Shown: in pieces, positions 26,901 through 33,900 of the stretch
Layout of the letters: each line of letters opens with the position of its first letter
Numbering within the stretch: the stretch's first letter is position 1
Program-made: the position numbers and the translations under genes
Assembly: GCF_023204875.1 (NCBI RefSeq)
Contig: NZ_CP096247.1
Location: 1,488,001-1,552,000, forward strand
DNA from: Prevotella sp. E15-22
Lineage (GTDB): Bacteria; Bacteroidota; Bacteroidia; Bacteroidales; Bacteroidaceae
Reading direction: 5' to 3'
DNA length: 64,000 nucleotides
Notes under the pieces: generated by a model
Told to the model about the DNA's origin: nothing
Databases searched by the model: none
The model's input: only the letters and a program-made list of their open reading frames with translations

Positions 26901-28133
26901 ATGGATACAAAACACATTCGCATCAGCGACTATAACTACCCCTTGCCAGACGAGCGCATAGCTAAGTTCCCTCTGGCCCAGCGCGACCATTCTAAATTGC
27001 TGGTATACAATCACGGTGAGGTGGGCGAGGACACGTTCTGCCATCTGCCCAGTCATCTGCCTCAAGGCGCATTGATGGTTTTCAACAATACGAAGGTCAT
27101 TCAAGCCCGACTGCATTTCCGCAAGGAAACGGGTGCCCTTATCGAGATATTCCTGCTGGAGCCAGCTGAGCCATCAGACTACGAACTGATGTTTCAGATG
27201 CGTGGTCATTGCTCGTGGTACTGTCTTGTGGGCAACCTGAAGAAATGGAAGGAAGGCACGCTGAAGCGCGAGCTCGACATTCATGGCGAGCACCTTACGA
27301 TGAGTGCCACCCGTGGCGATATTCACGGCACCAGCTATCGCATAGACTTTGAGTGGGATAATTATAGCATCTCGTTTGCCGAGATTCTCGAGTCGATGGG
27401 TGAACTGCCCATTCCGCCATATCTGAACCGCGAGACTCAGGAAAGCGACAAGACCACCTATCAGACCGTCTATTCAAAGATTAAGGGTAGTGTGGCTGCT
27501 CCCACTGCCGGACTTCATTTCACGCCCGAGGTGCTTTCGGCCATCGATGCTCACGGCATTGACCGCGAGGAGGTGACGCTGCACGTGGGTGCTGGCACGT
27601 TCAAGCCCGTGAAGAGCGAGGAGATAGAAGGTCATACGATGCATACCGAGTATATCAGTGTGCGCCGCCAGACATTAGAGAAACTCTTGGCGCACAACTG
27701 CGAGGCTATTGCCGTAGGCACCACCAGCGTACGTACCCTCGAGAGCCTGTATTATATGGGTCTCAAGGTGATGCGGAAGCCCGATATGCAGGAGAGTGAA
27801 CTGCACGTGATGCAATGGGAGCCGTATGAGGAGCAAGAAAATAGAGGCAATGAGCAGGCGGTTTCGTCCATAAAGGCTATTGAGGCTCTGCTTGGCTGGC
27901 TCGACCGCAACGGTCTGCAGACCCTGCACAGCAGTACCCAGATAATCATAGCCCCCGGCTATAGTTATAAGATTGTGAAGATGCTGGTGACCAACTTCCA
28001 CCAGCCGCAGTCCACGCTGCTGTTGCTTGTCAGCGCCTTTGTTCATGGCGACTGGCACAAGATTTACGACTATGCCTTGGCTCATGACTTCCGTTTTCTG
28101 AGCTATGGCGACAGTTCGCTACTCATTCCTTAG
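26901..28133 (+). CDS. queA: S-adenosylmethionine:tRNA ribosyltransferase-isomerase
   Basis: QueA transfers the ribosyl part of S-adenosylmethionine to preQ1 in tRNA, giving epoxyqueuosine. Family signatures are visible: ISDYNYPLPDERIAKFPLAQ, FNNTKVIQARLHF, GSVAAPTAGLHFT, VTLHVGAGTFKPV, VGTTSVRTLES and the final TNFHQPQSTLLLLVSAF. The ATG at 26901 is chosen although the frame is open far upstream inside the PAP2 gene. At 410 residues it is longer than the usual 340-350; extra sequence is spread over two surface segments, one of them (EEQENRGNEQ) low in complexity. Such long forms occur in Bacteroidetes, so queuosine synthesis is likely but a variant role is possible. Confidence 0.9.
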   Translation: MDTKHIRISDYNYPLPDERIAKFPLAQRDHSKLLVYNHGEVGEDTFCHLPSHLPQGALMVFNNTKVIQARLHFRKETGALIEIFLLEPAEPSDYELMFQMRGHCSWYCLVGNLKKWKEGTLKRELDIHGEHLTMSATRGDIHGTSYRIDFEWDNYSISFAEILESMGELPIPPYLNRETQESDKTTYQTVYSKIKGSVAAPTAGLHFTPEVLSAIDAHGIDREEVTLHVGAGTFKPVKSEEIEGHTMHTEYISVRRQTLEKLLAHNCEAIAVGTTSVRTLESLYYMGLKVMRKPDMQESELHVMQWEPYEEQENRGNEQAVSSIKAIEALLGWLDRNGLQTLHSSTQIIIAPGYSYKIVKMLVTNFHQPQSTLLLLVSAFVHGDWHKIYDYALAHDFRFLSYGDSSLLIP

Positions 28134-28137
28134 GTAT

Positions 28138-28166
28138 TGTATATTGCGTTGCCAACGCAATATACA
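28138..28166. terminator. Bidirectional hairpin between queA and prmA
   Basis: TGTATATTGCGTT and its exact reverse complement are separated by GCC. The hairpin lies five bases after the queA stop and six bases before the prmA stop on the other strand, so it probably serves both genes. Confidence 0.7.
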
Positions 28167-28172
28167 GAACTT

Positions 28173-29081
28173 TTATCGTTCAAACATTACACACGCCCAG
28201 TCGCCATCGTGCCTCTGGGCTTTTTTTGTGAGTCCTAATGTCGATGCCTTCTGTTCCAACAAATCAATATCCTGCGTATAGAAGCCGCTGAGAAGAAGTG
28301 TAGAGTGGGGGGCCATCTTACCAGCAAACGCCTCCATATCGTTCAGCAGGATGTTTCGGTTGATGTTGGCCAACACTACATCGAACACGCCCTCCACCTC
28401 TTTAAGTATGGAGGCATCGCCCAGAAGCGACGTGAACTGACTGTCCACCCTGTTGATCACCGCATTGTGGCGTGCGTTGTCGGCACTCCATTCATCTATG
28501 TCGTAGCCCACAGCATCACTAGCTCCAAGTTTCAGGGCTGCAATGCCCAGGATGCCTGTGCCCGTGCCGCAATCGAGCACCCGCTTGCCTTCGAGGTCGA
28601 GTTCCATGAGTTGACTCACCATCATGCGTGTCGTCTCGTGTGTGCCCGTGCCGAAAGCCAGGTGAGCGTCAATCTCAATGGAGATGTGATTGTTGAGCGG
28701 ATAGTCTTGTGGCAAGTGCCTGCCATCGTGAATGATAATCGTATTTGCAGGCTTGTTCTCTTGCTCCTTGCTCCTTGTTCCTTGCCCCTCAACAATAATC
28801 GGTTCGAATCCTTCCTGCTCCCATTGCTCGTTCCAGTCCTTGTCCTCGGCCTCCTTCGTTGTAAACGAAATGGTGCACGAAGGTAGCGGACATCCGTCGA
28901 GTAATGCTCTGAGTACTTGTTTGTTGTATTCCGTTTGCTGAACATAGCCTTTAATGCCTTTTTCCGTATCCTCAAACGTCTCGAACCCAGCCTCGCCAGC
29001 CAGCGCGGCCACTATATCGCGTGCGTCCTGCATCATCACCTGGGGCGTCTCAATTGTAAAATCCACTTCAAAATACTTCAT
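28173..29081 (-). CDS. prmA: Ribosomal protein L11 methyltransferase
   Basis: PrmA trimethylates ribosomal protein L11 using S-adenosylmethionine. The 302-residue protein has the N-terminal substrate domain (MKYFEVDFTIETP) and a class I methyltransferase core with AFGTGTHETTR, VLDCGTGTGILGIAALKLGA, GYDIDEWS and VLANINRNIL. The ATG at 29081 is used instead of an upstream TTG. Residues about 92-110, in the linker between domains, contain a short insertion encoded by heptamer repeats (see the repeat entry). It is convergent with queA and divergent from the next gene. Confidence 0.95.
   Translation of the reverse strand: MKYFEVDFTIETPQVMMQDARDIVAALAGEAGFETFEDTEKGIKGYVQQTEYNKQVLRALLDGCPLPSCTISFTTKEAEDKDWNEQWEQEGFEPIIVEGQGTRSKEQENKPANTIIIHDGRHLPQDYPLNNHISIEIDAHLAFGTGTHETTRMMVSQLMELDLEGKRVLDCGTGTGILGIAALKLGASDAVGYDIDEWSADNARHNAVINRVDSQFTSLLGDASILKEVEGVFDVVLANINRNILLNDMEAFAGKMAPHSTLLLSGFYTQDIDLLEQKASTLGLTKKAQRHDGDWACVMFER
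28757..28784. repeat. Four heptamer repeats (CTCCTTG-like) inside prmA
   Basis: Four consecutive seven-base units on the plus strand read TCTCTTG, CTCCTTG, CTCCTTG and TTCCTTG. They lie within the coding frame of prmA, where they encode the polar stretch GTRSKEQEN. The frame is kept, so the repeat acts as a linker insertion. Confidence 0.75.
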
Positions 29082-29125
29082 AGTCAATAACCGTTAACCA
29101 ATTATCAATAAATATTATTTTCCTG

Positions 29126-29133
29126 CAAAATTA
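29126..29133 (-). promoter_or_regulatory. Possible -7 box for prmA
   Basis: On the minus strand TAATTTTG matches the Bacteroidetes -7 consensus, 45 bp before the prmA start. No clear -33 TTTG is seen at the right distance. Confidence 0.45.
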
Positions 29134-29175
29134 CTAAAAATAGGGAAAATCCTACCACGTTTTAGGGTTTTTCCG

Positions 29176-29183
29176 TATCTTTG
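29176..29183 (+). promoter_or_regulatory. Promoter -7 box for the exported protein and porin pair
   Basis: TATCTTTG followed by C is an exact TAnnTTTG -7 box, 57 bp before the ATG at 29241. The -33 element is not obvious. Confidence 0.6.
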
Positions 29184-29240
29184 CACTTAAATTCTGAGTA
29201 TTTTTGCATCGTGAAGAAATAAATAAAACATATAGAGCAT

Positions 29241-30233
29241 ATGAAAAAGTGGATTCTATTATCAATGACGCTGGTCTTGACATCGCTCACGGCGACGGCT
29301 CAGGACGACATGTACTTCGCTTCGAGTAAGAAGATGAAGGCCGAGCGTGAGGCAGCCCAGAAGGCCCGAGAGGCTTACGAGCGCACTTACTATTGTGGTT
29401 CGCAGCGCAGCGTTGATGACTATAACCGCATGGGCAGCAGCTATCAGGTGCTGCCTAAGGATACTGGCGACGTGATTACGTTTGATGCTGTGGAGGGCGT
29501 TTATCCCGACTCTGTGGCCGATTATCAGTTGACCAAGCAGATGACCCGCTTCGACGACTATGTGCCATCGATAGCCTATTGGGAAGGCTATAAGGCCGGT
29601 CAGCGCGACAGTTGGGGTTGGCATTCGCCCTGGTATTACTCATCGCTCTATCCCTGGTACGATCCCTGGTACTACGATCCCTGGTATGCTGGATGGTACG
29701 ATCCCTGGTATTATGACTATGGTTGGCGTCGCTACGGCTGGTATGCAGGCTATGGTGGATGGTATGGTGGCTGGTATGGCTACTACGGCTATGGCTATCC
29801 TTATTATTACTATAGCTACACTTCGCCCACCACTATTCGCCATGGTAGCGTCTATACCTCGCGTACCGGCACACAGAGCCACGGACGCATTGTAGAGAAC
29901 AATCATCGCAGCACCACCTATTCGTCTACGGCCAACGGTCGTGGCGTGGGAGCCGGCAGAAGCACTACGGGCGGTGTACGTTCGGCAGGTATCATTGGAG
30001 GTCGTTCTAACACGGGCAGCCGAACCACGGCACCTGTTCGCACCAATACAACTGTTAACACCAGCATTGGCAACGGCAACACGCGCTCTACCTCGGGCAG
30101 CGTCTACAGCGGCGGTGGCAACCGTAGCGCAGGTAGTTCTGTTGGTGGCGGCGGAGGTTCGTTTGGTGGCGGTGGTCGCTCTGGCGGCGGTTCCGTAGGT
30201 GGCGGTCGCTCAACCAGCGGTGGACGCAGATAA
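29241..30233 (+). CDS. Exported Tyr/Trp-rich and Gly/Ser-rich protein
   Basis: The 330-residue protein is not recognised as a named family. It has a signal peptide (KWILLSMTLVLTSLTATAQ), a charged helical segment at about 28-55, and an ordered-looking region to about 125. A striking aromatic tract then covers about 130-195, built on repeats of the type DPWYYDPWYAGWYDPWYYD. The remainder, about 205-330, is a Gly/Ser/Arg/Thr-rich low-complexity tail with no acidic residues. The composition suggests a surface or extracellular sticky or structural protein. It precedes an outer-membrane barrel gene by 66 bp and probably shares its transcript. Confidence 0.75.
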   Translation: MKKWILLSMTLVLTSLTATAQDDMYFASSKKMKAEREAAQKAREAYERTYYCGSQRSVDDYNRMGSSYQVLPKDTGDVITFDAVEGVYPDSVADYQLTKQMTRFDDYVPSIAYWEGYKAGQRDSWGWHSPWYYSSLYPWYDPWYYDPWYAGWYDPWYYDYGWRRYGWYAGYGGWYGGWYGYYGYGYPYYYYSYTSPTTIRHGSVYTSRTGTQSHGRIVENNHRSTTYSSTANGRGVGAGRSTTGGVRSAGIIGGRSNTGSRTTAPVRTNTTVNTSIGNGNTRSTSGSVYSGGGNRSAGSSVGGGGGSFGGGGRSGGGSVGGGRSTSGGRR

Positions 30234-30299
30234 CCAGTCGGTGCTCAACCCAGGATAGATGGACGCAGATAAAAAAGGACATTCAAAACTTTAAACCAT

Positions 30300-31871
30300 A
30301 TGAAGAAGTATTTGTTTATCGCAGCCTTAGCGATGGGTGCAATGCCCATGGTTGCACAAGAGACATATCAGAACGCAGCGGTGGCCACAGAAGACCTGAA
30401 CGGCACGGCACGCTATGTGGGTATGGGTGGCGCTATGGACGCGCTCGGAGCCGACATATCGACCATCGGCACAAACCCTGCCGGCATTGGTCTGTTCCGC
30501 TCATCGTCTGTGTCGCTGTCGGCCGGAGTGGTGAGTCAGCAGAACGCCAAGCGCTTTGCCGATGGCTATAAGACCAACCTCAGCTTCGACCAGATTGGAT
30601 TGGTTTACGCCACTCAGTGGAACTCAAACAACAATGTGAACTTTGGTTTCAACTACCACAAAAGTCGCAACTTCGACCAGATTCTTAGTGTGGCCGATGG
30701 ACTGAATGGTGCTTCGCAAAACAAAGCCACTGTGATTAAGCGCGACCAAAGACTGCTCTATGTTGAGGAGAATGACAAGCCCGATTTCAATCGCGCTTAC
30801 AGCTCGTGCAGCGTCCTTGATGCCCTCTATGCCAACAACCTGAACTACAATGCTACCGATCGGAGGTGGTATTCGTACGATGGTGAGGAGTATGTCTTCG
30901 ACCGCATGCATGATGGCTATGTGGGCGAGTACGACTTCAACCTGAGTGGCAACGTGAAAGACCGCTTCTTCTGGGGCGTCACCGTGGGCATTCACGATGT
31001 GCACTATCATCACTATGGCGAATATGCCGAGAATCTGGTGGGCGGACTCGGTGGCGTGCCGCAGAGCTTTGGTGTCACCATCAGCGACGACCGTCGCATC
31101 AAAGGTCAGGGCGCCGATGTCAAGGTGGGTGTCATCTTCCGTCCTATCGAGGAATCGCCCTTGCGCTTCGGCTTGAGCGTGAGCACGCCTACATGGTACG
31201 ACCTGAAGACGAGTAGTTTCACCACTTATAAAGACAATACAGGCGTGTACGATGGCATTGCCGACGAGTATAAGTTCCGACTCTACACTCCTTGGCGTTT
31301 CAACCTCTCGGCTGGACATACCGTGGGCGACTGGCTGGCATTGGGCCTGGGCTACGAGTTTGCCGACTACAGCAGCATGGACACACGTCAGTTGACTGGC
31401 GAGTATACCTACGACGGCGGCGAGGAAAGCGAGAGCGACAACGAGATGAACCGCCACACGGCCAAAACCCTCAAGGGCGTGTCTACATTCAAGGCTGGCA
31501 TTGAGCTGCGCCCCGATCCCGCCGTGGCTGTGCGCTTTGGCTACAACTACGTGTCGCCTATGTACGAGAAGAATGGCTATAAGGACACATGGCTGGGATC
31601 TATGGGCTCGTATCACAGCTCAACGAGCGACTTCATCAACTGGGATGCTACGCATCGTATCACCTGCGGACTCGGCATTCAGTCGGGCGCCTGGAACTTT
31701 GGTGCAGCCTATCAGTATTCGGTTCAGAAGGGCAAGTTTGCTCCGTTCGACTCGTACGAGGACCAGTACATCAGCAACCTGGCCAAGTTGGTTGACTTGA
31801 AAAATCAGCGTCATCAATTCTTGTTCACCGTAAACTACACGTTCTCGCTCGACAAGAACATATGGGATTGA
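30300..31871 (+). CDS. Outer-membrane beta-barrel, FadL/OmpP1-like
   Basis: A 523-residue outer-membrane protein. A signal peptide (YLFIAALAMGAMPMVAQ) leads into GTARYVGMGGAMDALGADIS and NPAGIGLFRSSSVSLSAG, the pattern seen at the plug end of FadL/OmpP1-type hydrophobic-compound transporters in Bacteroidetes. Alternating polar and aromatic strands continue to the end, which closes with HQFLFTVNYTFSLD. Substrate is unknown. A strong terminator follows. Confidence 0.78.
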   Translation: MKKYLFIAALAMGAMPMVAQETYQNAAVATEDLNGTARYVGMGGAMDALGADISTIGTNPAGIGLFRSSSVSLSAGVVSQQNAKRFADGYKTNLSFDQIGLVYATQWNSNNNVNFGFNYHKSRNFDQILSVADGLNGASQNKATVIKRDQRLLYVEENDKPDFNRAYSSCSVLDALYANNLNYNATDRRWYSYDGEEYVFDRMHDGYVGEYDFNLSGNVKDRFFWGVTVGIHDVHYHHYGEYAENLVGGLGGVPQSFGVTISDDRRIKGQGADVKVGVIFRPIEESPLRFGLSVSTPTWYDLKTSSFTTYKDNTGVYDGIADEYKFRLYTPWRFNLSAGHTVGDWLALGLGYEFADYSSMDTRQLTGEYTYDGGEESESDNEMNRHTAKTLKGVSTFKAGIELRPDPAVAVRFGYNYVSPMYEKNGYKDTWLGSMGSYHSSTSDFINWDATHRITCGLGIQSGAWNFGAAYQYSVQKGKFAPFDSYEDQYISNLAKLVDLKNQRHQFLFTVNYTFSLDKNIWD

Positions 31872-31949
31872 CGCTAAGAGATACACTTTTTGTTATTTAA
31901 TGGTTATGGTGTTGCCTTTCGTGAGAACCGCATCATTATGTGATTGAAA

Positions 31950-31987
31950 GAGGAGTTGACGTGATGTCAACTCCTCGCTTTTTTTTT
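31950..31987 (+). terminator. Strong Rho-independent terminator
   Basis: An exact 11-bp stem (GAGGAGTTGAC with GTCAACTCCTC) across a GTGAT loop is followed, after GC, by nine or ten T residues. It lies about 80 bp after the barrel-protein gene. Confidence 0.92.
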
Positions 31988-32275
31988 GAATACTCGCAAG
32001 TTCGTTTGTCGCGGAACTGCTGTGGGCAATGGAGGGCCTAGTAGGGAATTGAGAAATGGGTCGTAATAATCTCAAAATCTCAAATCTCAATTAAAAATCA
32101 AGGGACTTCTCACCTCAACAATGCCCTTTATTTATTTTATAACTTATTGATTATTAAATATATATATAATATATAATAAGAATATGGAGAGATAAAGGGT
32201 GTACTAAAAAACAACTGAGATTCTGAGACTGAGACTGTCCTTTATTAAAATTATCATTTAATTCCCTAAAAAGCA
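31988..32275. other. AT-rich intergenic stretch before a gene fragment
   Basis: About 290 bp without a credible gene. It holds short direct motifs of CTCAAAATCTCAAATCTCAA type near 32070-32092, an alternating AT run around 32157-32180, and GAGATTCTGAGACTGAGACTG near 32216-32236. I see no tRNA, no clean promoter and no intact insertion-sequence ends. Confidence 0.5.
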
Positions 32276-32491
32276 ATGACTTACAATATTTTTGACCGCA
32301 CCGCTCCGGCGATGCCAAAGCCCGGAAAAGGCACAGAAGTAGTGAAATTACTACTCTCACAAGTATCAAAAGAGATGCAAGAACCGCTTGTACCGATGCT
32401 TTTCCCCTCACTTGGCGCGCATACCATCGACGCGGAATTTTGGTTGGAAAACCATATCCACGCCCCCTATGATACGAAACGGCATCTTTAG
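32276..32491 (+). pseudogene. Truncated DUF3987-like mobile-element gene
   Basis: A 71-codon frame begins MTYNIFDRTAPAMPKPGKGT and includes EPLVPMLFPSLGAHTIDAEF. This resembles the N-terminus of DUF3987 proteins (primase/helicase-like proteins of Bacteroidetes mobile elements), which are several hundred residues long. The match is from memory of the family and is moderate. The frame ends in a stop codon supplied by the first unit of the 22-bp tandem repeat, which encodes the last residues, so the gene appears cut by the repeat. It lies 160 bp before a tRNA-Thr gene. Confidence 0.5.
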
Positions 32492-32550
32492 ACCCTCGAA
32501 ACGGCATATCTGGAGCCTCGAAATGGCATCTTTAGAGTCTCGAAACGGCA
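32475..32550. repeat. 22-bp tandem repeat, about 3.5 copies
   Basis: Units start at 32475, 32497, 32519 and 32541. Each begins CGAAACGGCAT (CGAAATGGCAT in the third) and ends with a TTTAGACCCT, CTGGAGCCT or TTTAGAGTCT variant; the fourth is partial. The period is not a multiple of three, so it is not coding. It follows the truncated mobile gene directly. Confidence 0.85.
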
Positions 32551-32596
32551 GGTATCGATAATTGCGGGCGCGGAGGCTAAAAAAGTTGAGATAAAA

Positions 32597-32628
32597 TTTG
32601 TTGAAAAGAAAAAAAATAGTTACCTTTG
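32597..32628 (+). promoter_or_regulatory. Promoter for tRNA-Thr
   Basis: TTTG at 32597-32600 and TACCTTTG at 32621-32628 are exactly 20 bp apart, a full consensus match. The tRNA begins 23 bp after the -7 box. Confidence 0.82.
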
Positions 32629-32651
32629 CACCCGCAAAACACACAAGGGTT

Positions 32652-32724
<73 letters not shown>

Positions 32725-32742
32725 CAAGAAAAGAAGGTTGAG

Positions 32743-32766
32743 AGGGGTAGGGTTACCCCTTTTTTG
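32743..32766 (+). terminator. Terminator after tRNA-Thr
   Basis: AGGGGTA pairs with TACCCCT around a GGGT loop, followed by a run of T. It lies 19 bp after the tRNA and separates it from tRNA-Gly. Confidence 0.75.
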
Positions 32767-32796
32767 CTTTTATCCATTCTTTAGAATCAAAAAATC

Positions 32797-32869
32797 GCGG
32801 AATTAGCTCAGTTGGTAGAGCATTGGCTTCCCAAGCCGAGGGTCGCGGGTTCGAGTCCCGTATTCCGCT
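32797..32869 (+). tRNA. tRNA-Gly (anticodon CCC)
   Basis: A complete cloverleaf: acceptor GCGGAAT with ATTCCGC, D arm GCTCAGTTGGTAGAGC, anticodon loop TTCCCAA with CCC in positions 34-36, and T arm GGTTCGAGTCC. CCA is not encoded. It reads GGG codons. The methyltransferase gene begins 15 bases later, so the two may share a transcript. Confidence 0.95.
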
Positions 32870-32883
32870 CCTTTTCTTTTTTT

Positions 32884-33672
32884 ATGATAGAACCACAGTT
32901 CATTTCCAGTTTACAAAATCAGAGAGTGAAGCAGGTGATGCTGCTTCAGCAGAAGTCTTCAGAACGCCGCAAGACGGGTTTGTTTGTGGTGGAGGGCGTA
33001 CGTGAGTTGGGCCATTGCATGAAGGCCGGCTACGTGGTGGACAGTATTTACTATTGTGCATCGCTCTTCTCAGACATGTCGGTGCTGGTTGGCGTGGAGC
33101 ATGTTTACGAGGTGACGCCGCAGGTTTACGAGAAGATGGCGTATCGTGGCAGTACGGAGGGACTGCTGGCTGTAGTCAAGGCTAAGGCGCATGGGCTGGA
33201 CACGCTGAACCTGCCCGAGAACCCGCTGATTATGGTTCTCGAAAGTGTTGAGAAGCCGGGCAACCTGGGTGCTGTGTTGCGCTCGGCCGATGCGGCTGGT
33301 GCCGATGCGGTGATTCTGTGCGACCCGCTGACGGATCTTTACAATCCCAACCTTATTCGTGCTAGCATCGGAGCTTTGTTTACGGTGCCTACGGTGGCTG
33401 TGGGCAACAAGGAGTGTATTGCTTTCCTGAAGGAGCGCGGCATCAAGATTCTGACGGCGCAGTTGCAGGACTCGGAGTTGTACTACGATATGGATATGAC
33501 CTGCGGCACGGCCATTGTGATGGGAACGGAGGCTACGGGACTCACCAACGAGTGGCGTCAGGCAGCCGATGCGCATATTCGCATTCCGATGTGTGGACAG
33601 CTTGACTCGCTCAACGTGTCGGTGTCGGCAGCTATCTTGCTCTACGAGGCTGTGAGACAGCGTAAGGCGTAA
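32884..33672 (+). CDS. TrmH/SpoU family RNA methyltransferase
   Basis: A 262-residue SPOUT-class RNA 2'-O-methyltransferase. The N-terminus (SSLQNQRVKQVMLLQQKSSE, LFVVEGVRELGH) is the substrate-binding L30e-like domain, and the SpoU core shows VLESVEKPGNLGAVLRSADA, IRASIGALFTVP, IVMGTEATGLTNEW and the knot segment IPMCGQLDSLNVSVSAAIL. The ATG at 32884 is used; an in-frame GTG at 32812 lies inside tRNA-Gly. The exact RNA target (23S rRNA or tRNA) cannot be told from sequence alone. Confidence 0.93.
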   Translation: MIEPQFISSLQNQRVKQVMLLQQKSSERRKTGLFVVEGVRELGHCMKAGYVVDSIYYCASLFSDMSVLVGVEHVYEVTPQVYEKMAYRGSTEGLLAVVKAKAHGLDTLNLPENPLIMVLESVEKPGNLGAVLRSADAAGADAVILCDPLTDLYNPNLIRASIGALFTVPTVAVGNKECIAFLKERGIKILTAQLQDSELYYDMDMTCGTAIVMGTEATGLTNEWRQAADAHIRIPMCGQLDSLNVSVSAAILLYEAVRQRKA

Positions 33673-33693
33673 GACTTGAATAGATAAATAAAG

Positions 33694-33730
33694 AATGGGA
33701 AACATCGAAAGATGCTTCCCATTGCTTTTT
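33694..33730. terminator. Bidirectional hairpin after the SpoU gene
   Basis: AATGGGAAACATC pairs with GATGCTTCCCATT (one mismatch) around a GAAA tetraloop, followed by GCTTTTT on the plus strand. The minus-strand small ORF stops at its right border, so it may serve both directions. Confidence 0.85.
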
Positions 33731-33857
33731 ATAGTGCTTCGTCGTCGGGCCGCTGTGGGCGGGGCTTCGTCTGGGGCAAATGGCGCTTTTTCCTGAGCCA
33801 TGCTTCCTTGCGAGCCTCATAGTCGGCCTGATGTTTCTCTAGATATCCGTCTGCCAT
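33729..33857 (-). CDS. 42-residue charged small protein
   Basis: On the minus strand an ATG at 33857 opens a 42-codon frame beginning MADGYLEKHQADYEARKEAW and ending in TAA at 33729-33731. The pattern of an acidic/aromatic start, a charged helix with KEAW and a basic proline-rich tail resembles very small Bacteroidales proteins that are annotated as hypothetical. It follows the DUF4270 gene by 43 bp and ends at a hairpin, so it could be the last gene of that operon. No function is known. Confidence 0.55.
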   Translation of the reverse strand: MADGYLEKHQADYEARKEAWLRKKRHLPQTKPRPQRPDDEAL

Positions 33858-33900
33858 AGTCGTTATTGTATATTGCGGATTATGGAACCGATATGCTTAT

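Noticed and set aside
30222..30270. 13-bp direct repeat TGGACGCAGATAA at the end of the Gly-rich gene
   Set aside because: Only two short copies across the stop codon; likely a local duplication with no further sign of function.
30624..31616. 330-codon minus-strand frame opposite the outer-membrane barrel gene
   Set aside because: The plus-strand frame has a signal peptide, beta-barrel composition and a matching terminator; the opposite frame has none of these.
32475..32550. Possible CRISPR array
   Set aside because: The 22-bp units are directly adjacent without spacers and there are no cas genes; it is a tandem repeat.
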